Of a stretch of DNA of 5,912 nt, positions 1-5,250 are shown in pieces (the first letter of the stretch is position 1; each line of letters begins with the position of its first letter). The DNA is taken from positions 1 through 5,912 of the forward strand of contig JAFRZS010000242.1 in the NCBI GenBank assembly GCA_017442445.1, written 5' to 3'. Source of the DNA: Clostridia bacterium. GTDB lineage: Bacteria > Bacillota > Clostridia > Oscillospirales > Acutalibacteraceae. A model generated the notes under the pieces. It was not told the origin of the DNA. It did not search any database and saw nothing but the letters and a program-made list of their open reading frames with translations. The translations under genes were made by a program, and so were the position numbers.

Positions 1-468
1 ATAAAGGAAGAAGTTTTATCCTACGATGAGGTTGTCGGTATTCATGACCTTATAATCCACGACTACGGCCCCAGCAGACTTTTCGGCAGTGTTCATGTTG
101 AAGTACCCTGTGATGTTGATCTGATGGCAACACACGATACAATTGACCTTATTGAACGCAACATCATGGAAAAATTCAAGATGCTGTTGGTAATTCACCT
201 TGATCCGCTTGATATCAACAACGAGCATGTCGGCAAACTTTATAACATTACAAAAGAGGTTATTAAAGATATCGACTCCCGCCTCAGTTTCCACGATTTC
301 AGAGTTGTTGACGGACCGACACACACAAACTTTATATTTGATTTGGTAGTTCCTTTTAATTATCCCATAAAAAATTCAGCTCTTATCAAGATGGTTGAAA
401 CTAAACTTTCAGAGATTGACGAAAACTATTTTGTGGTCATAAATGTTGAACACAATTACTCAAATTAA
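1..468 (+). CDS. Cation diffusion facilitator (CDF) family metal transporter, C-terminal part
   Basis: The frame is open from the first base and ends at TAA 466-468, giving 155 residues; the start and the membrane domain lie upstream of the window. The visible part is the cytoplasmic ferredoxin-like dimerisation domain of CDF exporters, which move Zn2+, Fe2+ or Mn2+ out of the cell by proton antiport. The sequence shows GIHDL (His15), SVHVEV (His32) and IHLDP (His66, Asp68, numbered from base 1). These fall in the order of the regulatory zinc ligands of E. coli YiiP (His232, His248, His283, Asp285). About 85 residues follow the usual domain end, and they resemble a second copy: HDF at 98, GP at 105, VVP at 116, and INVE at 147 matching IHLD at 65. 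ATG 124 is an internal methionine, not the start. An A/T-only stretch follows, with no convincing terminator. The metal cannot be told from this part. Confidence 0.9.
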   Translation: MKEEVLSYDEVVGIHDLIIHDYGPSRLFGSVHVEVPCDVDLMATHDTIDLIERNIMEKFKMLLVIHLDPLDINNEHVGKLYNITKEVIKDIDSRLSFHDFRVVDGPTHTNFIFDLVVPFNYPIKNSALIKMVETKLSEIDENYFVVINVEHNYSN

Positions 469-495
469 AAAAATTAAATTTTTTCAAAAAAACAC

Positions 496-524
496 TTGAC
501 ATTCCGCTTACGAATGGTTATAAT
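496..524 (+). promoter_or_regulatory. Consensus sigma-A promoter of the tRNA-Gln gene
   Basis: TTGACA at 496-501 and TATAAT at 519-524 are both perfect consensus hexamers separated by exactly 17 bases. Transcription would start at about 531-533, leaving a leader of only a few bases before the tRNA at 537. This fits a strong housekeeping promoter dedicated to the tRNA. Confidence 0.93.
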
Positions 525-536
525 ATTTCTCGTTGA

Positions 537-610
537 TGCGGAATTGTGTAATGGTAGCACGGCAGACTCTGACTCTGTTTGTCTGGGTTCAAATCCTAGT
601 TCCGCAGCCA
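537..610 (+). tRNA. tRNA-Gln (anticodon CUG), CCA encoded
   Basis: A complete cloverleaf can be folded by hand. The acceptor stem is 537-543 with 600-606 (7 of 7 Watson-Crick pairs), followed by discriminator G607 and a genome-encoded CCA at 608-610. The D arm is 546-548 with 558-560, and its loop contains GG. The anticodon stem is 562-566 with 574-578 (one G-U). The loop CTCTGAC has U at position 33 and anticodon CTG at 569-571, which reads the CAG glutamine codon. The T arm is 583-587 with 595-599 around TTCAAAT. It is a single-gene unit with its own promoter and terminator. The CUG isoacceptor is normally a supplement to the UUG tRNA, which would be encoded elsewhere. Confidence 0.96.
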
Positions 611-653
611 GAAAAGAAAAAACCTTTGTCAAAGACAAAGGTTTTTTCTTTTC
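611..653 (+). terminator. Intrinsic terminator of the tRNA-Gln unit
   Basis: Bases 611-630 pair perfectly with 634-653 (20 of 20) around a 3-base AAA loop. The stem core is CCTTTGTC/GACAAAGG, and the 3' arm runs into TTTTTTCTTTT, which serves as the U-tract. It starts on the base after the encoded CCA. Its near-perfect symmetry means it could also stop transcription from the other strand. Confidence 0.93.
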
Positions 654-655
654 AA

Positions 656-821
656 TGAAATAAATCCCTTGCGGGATTTGTGAAATAACGCTTTGCGTTA
701 TGAAATAGCTGACGCTATGAAATACGCTGCGGCGTATGAGGATTTATTTTATTTCATTTTCTGCGTTAGCGGAAAATTTCATAATCCGCAGGATTATTTC
801 ATATTGCGTATCAATATTTCA
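656..821. repeat. Inverted hairpin array with TGAAAT / ATTTCA spacers (MITE-like or structured RNA)
   Basis: The segment has four TGAAAT copies (656, 681, 701, 718) followed by four copies of its reverse complement ATTTCA (751, 776, 796, 816). Short hairpins lie between them: 662-668/673-679, 686-691/695-700, 705-709/714-718, 722-727/732-737, 756-764/769-777, 781-787/791-797 and 801-806/812-817. The stems differ in sequence but stay self-complementary. Most of the apices carry TGCG or a close variant. The TGAAAT and ATTTCA copies can pair in nested order (656 with 816, 681 with 796, 701 with 776, 718 with 751), which would give a ladder of junctions with side hairpins. Stops in every frame make it non-coding. 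It may be a miniature mobile element or dispersed repeat, or it may act as an RNA. I cannot assign it to a named family from the sequence alone. Confidence 0.8.
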
Positions 822-828
822 TTCAATA

Positions 829-837
829 TGTTATACT
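829..837 (+). promoter_or_regulatory. Possible extended -10 promoter of the small-protein gene
   Basis: TGTTATACT fits the extended -10 form TGnTATAAT with one mismatch (C for A). No good -35 hexamer is found 16-18 bases upstream, where the hairpin array lies. A start near 844 would leave a leader of about 30 bases containing the ribosome binding site at 864-870 and would exclude the hairpin array from the mRNA. The call is weak but well placed. Confidence 0.45.
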
Positions 838-875
838 GTTCACAGAGGTGGTCAATCTGAACGAAAGGAGCTTTT

Positions 876-1157
876 ATGACCGAAGAAAAGATTTTATTTT
901 TTAACAGCTTAAAAAATTCACAGAATAATGAAAACAATGACAGTAAAATTAAAAAGCAAGACATCAAAATTCCTTCAGGAGCTTTCTTGCCAACTCCTAA
1001 AACACGCATAAAACTTGATCCTTTGTCATCTATCTTCAACAGACCGAGAAAGGAAAAAACTATTATGTTTATCCCTGTGAGAGAATCTGAAAATCAAAAT
1101 CCGGAAAACAAACGTAAAATAGAAGCCGCACTTAAAAAACATGATTTACCGAAGTAA
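876..1157 (+). CDS. Small basic Lys/Asn-rich protein of unknown function (93 aa)
   Basis: I do not recognise this protein. The start is supported by AAAGGAG at 864-870, five bases before ATG 876. It ends at TAA 1155-1157, inside the 3' arm of its own terminator. The composition is highly polar: an Asn/Lys/Ser-rich stretch at residues 12-30, then IPSGAFLPTPKTRIKLDPL, which looks the most constrained, then RPRKEK, a short hydrophobic TIMFIPV and a charged tail ending KKHDLPK. There is no signal peptide, membrane segment or cysteine. It is probably largely disordered and cytoplasmic, and its basic charge would allow nucleic-acid binding, though this is only inference. It stands alone between the hairpin array and an unrelated operon. 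The ribosome binding site, the candidate -10 and the terminator together argue for a real gene. Confidence 0.68.
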   Translation: MTEEKILFFNSLKNSQNNENNDSKIKKQDIKIPSGAFLPTPKTRIKLDPLSSIFNRPRKEKTIMFIPVRESENQNPENKRKIEAALKKHDLPK

Positions 1158-1169
1158 ATCGTGTTTTTT
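1134..1169 (+). terminator. Intrinsic terminator overlapping the end of the small-protein gene
   Basis: Bases 1134-1149 pair with 1154-1169 (16 pairs, one G-U) around the loop CGAA, and the stem ends in six Ts followed by CTTTTC. The TAA stop of the preceding gene lies in the 3' arm, so ribosomes finishing that gene would cover part of the hairpin. It separates the small gene from the operon starting at 1228. Confidence 0.87.
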
Positions 1170-1170
1170 C

Positions 1171-1199
1171 TTTTCATTTGAGTTTTTTTGTGATATAAT
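1171..1199 (+). promoter_or_regulatory. Promoter of the lyase-like / hydrolase-like operon
   Basis: TATAAT at 1194-1199 is a perfect -10, preceded by TGA at 1191-1193 so that the extended form TGnTATAAT is complete. A partial -35, TTTTCA (4 of 6), sits at 1171-1176 with 17-base spacing. Transcription would start near 1206, about 20 bases before the ATG at 1228. No obvious operator palindrome is seen between promoter and gene. Confidence 0.75.
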
Positions 1200-1213
1200 A
1201 TTTCAAATATTTC

Positions 1214-1220
1214 AGGAGGT
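1214..1220 (+). promoter_or_regulatory. Ribosome binding site that fixes the start at 1228
   Basis: AGGAGGT lies 7 bases before ATG 1228. An in-frame ATG at 1141 would add 29 residues, but it lies inside the preceding terminator hairpin, upstream of the promoter, and has no ribosome binding site, so it is rejected as the start. Confidence 0.93.
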
Positions 1221-1227
1221 CTTTTTT

Positions 1228-3405
1228 ATGTCTTCTTTTGATTTTAAGGGTTATTCAGATTTACTAAAAAACTGGATTGTTTTTTCACAAAAACATCTTT
1301 ACACATTACCTGAGAATCCTGAGCTTATGTGCTACGGGGCAGGTGAACACGGTCATTGGGGTACACATACTCATCAGAAGGCCTTTTCTGCTTTTGCAAT
1401 TGCGGCAACAGATGAGGATATTAACTGGGACGATACCTCTATTACCCGCGAAGAAGTGTTAAAGCAATCCCTTGCAATGCTCCGTTACAACCTTGCTACT
1501 CACGTTTCCGGAAATCAGAAATGCACTGACGGCAAGAAATGGGGTCACAACTGGATTTATGTTTTGGGTATTGAGCGTATGTACCACGGCATTGAGGTTC
1601 TTGATAAGTACCTCACAGACAAAGACCGCGAAGATATAAAAACAGTTATTCTTTCCGAGTGTGAATTTATTCTGAACGATTATCCTGTTGAGGCTGGTCT
1701 CTTGGCTGAAAAAAATAAGCCTGAAAGCAATATATGGAACGGTGCTATTCTTTACAGGGCTACTGTACTCTACCCCGATTTGCCCGAAAAAGAAAAATAT
1801 ATTGATAAAGCAAGAAGATTTTTCCTCAACGGTATCTCAATAGAGTCTGACGAAAATTCCGACGAAATTATTGACGGAGTTCGTGTCGGCGACTATTTTG
1901 TAGGTGCCAATATGTTTGACTCGTACGCTTGTAATCACCACCTCTATATGAATTTAGGCTACATGGTAATCTGTCTTTCAAATATTGCTATGCTTCACTT
2001 TTTCCTTAAGGGTCAGGGTGTGAGTGTCGGTGATATTCCCTATCACCATGTCTATGACCAATGGAAACTTATAAACACCTGTACCTACTCCGACGGCAGA
2101 CTTTTAAGAATAGGCGGAGATTCACGAGCAAGATATTCTTACTGTCAGGACTATCTTCTTCCTGTCTGGGCGTTGATTGAAGATGTTTACGGCGATGACT
2201 GCTCCGATATGGAAAACGAGTGGTTGAAAATTCTTCAGAAAGAAGTTTCAATAAACGGTGACGGCTCTTTCCTTTCCGAACGCTTCGGTTATTTTGAAGA
2301 AACTTCTCCTGTTTATTACACAAGACTTGAAACCGACAGGGCAAATACAATTTCTATGCTTTTATACTGGCATAAGAAATTCAATATAAAACACACCAAT
2401 GTCAAACCTCCCGAAATGAAAGAATGGCACGATGATTACCACGGTTCTGTCCTTAATACTCAAGGTAACAGATATGCTTCTTTCACCTGGATCTCATCAG
2501 AAAAACCTCAGGCACTTATACTTCCGAAAGATGACAGTTCGTTTGCAGAATGGAGATTCAATCTCTGCGGAAAAATCAGAGGTGCAGGTACTACAAACGA
2601 AGACGATGTTTTCAAAAAATCTGTTGAACAGTTTGACGGCGGTTTCCTCACATCCGGTGTTACCTTCTCGCATTCTATCAAATTTTTCGCAGAAGGAAGA
2701 ACAAGAGAAAATCTTGCTAAAAAATATGTAGCTTTTGCCGCTTTGCCTGACGAAAAAACTATTCTCTGTTTACAATATGCTGATGCATTTAACCGAGTAT
2801 ATGTAACTGCATTGAGAGGCATTCTCTGGAATGTACCAAATGATATTTTTAATAATTGTCAGCGTACAGTTTATTACGGAAACAGAAAAGAGTATTTGCG
2901 AGGCGGCAGTCTTGCAAACAGATTTGAAACAATGGAGCTTGGAAACTTCGCTAACTTTGATAACAAAATCGGTATTGCAAGTAAAACACCGCTTACTTTA
3001 GTCCGAAACGGAAAGCGTCAGGTCAGCATAAGACATAAACAGGGTACGGAAAGCGGTACTTTGTATGCGGAAGAAATATGTTCCCCCTATCTTTCAAAAA
3101 GACGCTTCTTTGACCGCGGTGAAAATATGATAGACACAGGCTTTGCGATGTCTTTAGGTACTGCTGAAGATACAAAAACACTTCTTGAAAACTTATTTGC
3201 ACCCGAAATTAGAGGACTGAAAACCGTCGGTACTGCAGGTGCAGACGGAATAAAATACTTGCTTGTTTCAAACATGGACGAAGCTGACCATGAATTTTCA
3301 CCCGATGCTTTAGGTTTTGAAGAAGTTATTGATGTTGTGAAAAATGAGAAAGCACAAGCTTGTACTCTTGCGCCTTCAGAAGCATTACTCCTTAAAGTAA
3401 AATGA
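1228..3405 (+). CDS. Putative cytoplasmic polysaccharide lyase-like protein, (alpha/alpha)-toroid plus beta-sandwich (725 aa)
   Basis: The N-terminal half (about residues 1-385) is helical and rich in conserved-looking aromatic/His motifs: GEHGHWGTHTHQK at 39-51, KWGHNWIY at 104-111, ESNIWNGA at 166-173, YACNHHLYMNLGYM at 233-246, RIGGDSRARYSYCQDY at 294-309 and SPVYYTRLETDR at 360-371. This pattern of Asn-His-His, Tyr and Arg clusters fits the alpha-toroid catalytic domain of heparinase II/III-like or related lyases. From about residue 400 the sequence becomes beta-rich, as in the C-terminal beta-sandwich of those enzymes. There is no signal peptide, so it would work on small imported oligosaccharides rather than on polymer. 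The ribosome binding site at 1214-1220 sets the start. A hydrolase-like gene follows after 7 bases. The exact family and substrate are not identifiable here; a toroid-type glycosidase is the alternative. Confidence 0.72.
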   Translation: MSSFDFKGYSDLLKNWIVFSQKHLYTLPENPELMCYGAGEHGHWGTHTHQKAFSAFAIAATDEDINWDDTSITREEVLKQSLAMLRYNLATHVSGNQKCTDGKKWGHNWIYVLGIERMYHGIEVLDKYLTDKDREDIKTVILSECEFILNDYPVEAGLLAEKNKPESNIWNGAILYRATVLYPDLPEKEKYIDKARRFFLNGISIESDENSDEIIDGVRVGDYFVGANMFDSYACNHHLYMNLGYMVICLSNIAMLHFFLKGQGVSVGDIPYHHVYDQWKLINTCTYSDGRLLRIGGDSRARYSYCQDYLLPVWALIEDVYGDDCSDMENEWLKILQKEVSINGDGSFLSERFGYFEETSPVYYTRLETDRANTISMLLYWHKKFNIKHTNVKPPEMKEWHDDYHGSVLNTQGNRYASFTWISSEKPQALILPKDDSSFAEWRFNLCGKIRGAGTTNEDDVFKKSVEQFDGGFLTSGVTFSHSIKFFAEGRTRENLAKKYVAFAALPDEKTILCLQYADAFNRVYVTALRGILWNVPNDIFNNCQRTVYYGNRKEYLRGGSLANRFETMELGNFANFDNKIGIASKTPLTLVRNGKRQVSIRHKQGTESGTLYAEEICSPYLSKRRFFDRGENMIDTGFAMSLGTAEDTKTLLENLFAPEIRGLKTVGTAGADGIKYLLVSNMDEADHEFSPDALGFEEVIDVVKNEKAQACTLAPSEALLLKVK

Positions 3406-3412
3406 GGTTACC

Positions 3413-4303
3413 ATGAGAAAGTTTATTGTAGGTACAGATTGGTGGACAGATTGCGATGATGCGGTTGCGATGAGAATACTTGCAAGGACGCACAAAAGCC
3501 GTCAAATAAAAATTGAAGGTATCGGCATCAATGCCTGTATGGAATATTCCGTCACATCTCTTGAAGGTTTTTTGAACACCGAAGAAGTTTACGACATACC
3601 TTTGGGAATTGATTTAAAAGCAACCGATTTTGGCGGTAATCCTCCATATCAGAAAAGACTTTCCGTACACGCAAAGAAATTTAAAAATAATAAAGATGCT
3701 TCTGATGCAGTAAAACTTTACAGAAAAATCCTGAGCAAAGCCGATGAAAAACTTGAAATAATTGAAATCGGATATCTGCAGGTGATTGCAGATGTTCTGA
3801 AAAGCAAAGCAGATGAAATTTCAGACAAATCAGGTCTTGAGCTTATAAATGACAAGGTTTCAAAAATATGGGTTATGGCAGGAAAATGGGACGAAGAAAA
3901 CGGTAAGGAAAACAACTTTGCAAGGAGTTCACGTTCAGCCGAAGCAGGAAATATTTTTTGTGACCTCTGCCCTGTCCCCGTTACCTTTTTAGGTTGGGAA
4001 ATCGGACATTCCGTAATCACAGGCGGAGAGCTTCAACAAAATGATGTGCTTTATCAGGTTTTGATTGACCACAAAAAACCTGACGGCAGAAGCTCATGGG
4101 ATCCGATGTTAGTGCTTTTAGCAATAATCGGCAACGAAGAAAAAGCCGGATATCAAACAGTTTGCGGAAAAGCTTCTGTGAACGCAGAAAACGGCTTGAA
4201 TAATTTTATCAAAATACCTGACGGTAATCACAAATATGTAATAAAAGCAAAAAGCGATGATTATTACAAAAATATAATTAACAACTTAATCAGAACCATA
4301 TAA
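3413..4303 (+). CDS. Divergent nucleoside-hydrolase-fold protein (296 aa)
   Basis: The start at ATG 3413 has GAGG at 3404-3407 overlapping the TGA of the upstream gene, so the two are probably translationally coupled. The N-terminus IVGTDWWTDCDDAVAMRIL (residues 5-23) corresponds to the Ca2+-binding DxDPGxDDA motif of inosine-uridine nucleoside hydrolases, with two extra residues between the Asp positions (Asp9, Asp13, Asp15, Asp16). ENNF at 166-169 corresponds to the EFN ribose-binding motif, and WDP at 229-231 to the HDP motif that carries the last Ca2+ ligand (Asp230). Length and motif order match the family. Departures: His of HDP is Trp229, the Thr of GPLTN is Gln123 (GYLQV), and DPEAA is SAEAG. 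No signal peptide is present. The fold assignment is firm, but the substrate need not be a purine or pyrimidine nucleoside; another N- or O-riboside-like glycoside is possible given the lyase-like partner. Confidence 0.85.
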   Translation: MRKFIVGTDWWTDCDDAVAMRILARTHKSRQIKIEGIGINACMEYSVTSLEGFLNTEEVYDIPLGIDLKATDFGGNPPYQKRLSVHAKKFKNNKDASDAVKLYRKILSKADEKLEIIEIGYLQVIADVLKSKADEISDKSGLELINDKVSKIWVMAGKWDEENGKENNFARSSRSAEAGNIFCDLCPVPVTFLGWEIGHSVITGGELQQNDVLYQVLIDHKKPDGRSSWDPMLVLLAIIGNEEKAGYQTVCGKASVNAENGLNNFIKIPDGNHKYVIKAKSDDYYKNIINNLIRTI

Positions 4304-4307
4304 TCAG

Positions 4308-4346
4308 AAAACAAGCTGCAAAACAAAAGTTTTTACAGCTTGTTTT
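4308..4346. terminator. Shared terminator between convergent operons
   Basis: AAAACAAGCTG at 4308-4318 pairs with CAGCTTGTTTT at 4336-4346 (11 of 11). Inside it, 4320-4323 can pair with 4331-4334. The plus strand continues into T and AATTTATTTA, and the minus strand reads out through TTTTCTGATT, so both converging genes (ending at 4303 and 4351) can use it. Confidence 0.82.
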
Positions 4347-4350
4347 TAAT

Positions 4351-5250
4351 TTATTTATATTGATAAACCCTTACATAGTCAACGATAAACTCTGCTGTGT
4401 CGCCGGGTTTCATATTCATTTTACCCGTACCGTGACGGTCGGCATTTGCTACACCGTTTTCTCCTGCAACCTCACACGACAAAAGCAGATATTCAGGATT
4501 CTGACTCACTCCGCCTGTTGAAAGTCTGCCTGTTTCAATGCCGTTGATATAGAATATGTATTCATTCTCGTTCCATTCAAGTCCGTAGGTATTAAATTCT
4601 TCATACGGATTATTTGCAAACCATTTGCCGATGCTGTCACCCTTGTGACCTTCGCCGTATCCGTCATAGTGGATACCGCTGACTATTGCATCACCTGCAC
4701 CCCACCATACATCTTTGTAATACATTGACTCAAATATATCAACCTCCGTACCGTCTTTGCCTGAACCGTCAACATTTTCCACCTGATTGTTCATCATCCA
4801 GAATGCCGACCACATACCCGTTGATTTCGGCAGTATTGCACGGCATTCAAAATATCCGTAGCATTGTTCAAAAATATTGATTGTTGATATACAGCCGGAA
4901 TACCAACCTGATTTGTAAGGTTTAAAATTTATTGAGTCGCCCCATTTTTCAAGATAACGGTTTTCAAGAGGCTCTGACATATATGCAGTAGTAATAACGA
5001 GGTTTCCGTCCCGAACTTTCACAAGATCCTCGTGCCAGAAGCCACCCTTTCTTTCTGTTACCCACCACTCGTAAGTCCATTTTGACTTATCAAGTGTGTT
5101 TCCGTCAAACTCGTCACTCCATTTAAGTTCAAATCGGTCTTCAAGCTTCAGATCCTGTCCCGAGGGAACTGCAGGCAGACTCAATAAATTCGGAAGCTTT
5201 GGCGATATTATCATAAGTAATGCTACTATTATTCTTATAATTCTCGTCAT
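4351..5250 (-). CDS. Exported GH16 family endo-beta-glucanase (laminarinase/lichenase-like)
   Basis: The 299-residue protein is a single GH16 beta-jelly-roll. The catalytic motif EVDIFE is at residues 169-174, in the ExDxxE form of laminarinase-type enzymes: Glu169 nucleophile, Asp171 helper, Glu174 acid/base. Other family marks are WSDEFDG at 44-50, GYFECRAILP at 132-141, GMWSAFWMM at 145-153, YGLEWNE near 220-230 and the terminal VDYVRVYQ. It would retain the anomeric configuration while cutting beta-1,3 or beta-1,3-1,4 glucan outside the cell. The N-terminus has Arg3 and Arg6, a short hydrophobic core at 7-15, then a Pro-rich stretch; a cut after Ala27 (LPA) is possible, but it may instead stay anchored. 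There is no carbohydrate-binding module or dockerin. AGGAGGT at 5257-5263 is six bases before the ATG, and the ATG overlaps the upstream gene's TGA. Exact glucan specificity cannot be read from the sequence. Confidence 0.92.
   Translation of the reverse strand: MTRIIRIIVALLMIISPKLPNLLSLPAVPSGQDLKLEDRFELKWSDEFDGNTLDKSKWTYEWWVTERKGGFWHEDLVKVRDGNLVITTAYMSEPLENRYLEKWGDSINFKPYKSGWYSGCISTINIFEQCYGYFECRAILPKSTGMWSAFWMMNNQVENVDGSGKDGTEVDIFESMYYKDVWWGAGDAIVSGIHYDGYGEGHKGDSIGKWFANNPYEEFNTYGLEWNENEYIFYINGIETGRLSTGGVSQNPEYLLLSCEVAGENGVANADRHGTGKMNMKPGDTAEFIVDYVRVYQYK

Noticed and set aside
466..490. Terminator after the CDF gene
   Set aside because: Only A-T pairs (468-473 with 479-484) without a GC core; such a stem is too weak to call and may be plain A/T tracts.
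656..821. CRISPR array
   Set aside because: Repeats are only 6 bases, change orientation at the middle, and the intervening segments are 11-19 bases and palindromic rather than unique spacers. No cas gene is present.
794..1039. Minus-strand open frame opposite the small-protein gene
   Set aside because: It has no ribosome binding site and runs out through the hairpin array; the plus-strand frame has a ribosome binding site and a terminator.
1141..1227. In-frame N-terminal extension of the lyase-like protein from ATG 1141
   Set aside because: It lies inside the terminator hairpin and upstream of the TATAAT box, has no ribosome binding site, and encodes a low-complexity Phe-rich stretch that mimics a signal peptide. 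The AGGAGGT at 1214-1220 supports ATG 1228.
2508..2822. Antisense open frame within the lyase-like gene, and similar frames at 2069-2350, 3087-3275 and 3718-4020
   Set aside because: They lie wholly inside confidently coding sequence, lack ribosome binding sites, and their translations show no recognisable motifs; they are shadows of the real genes.
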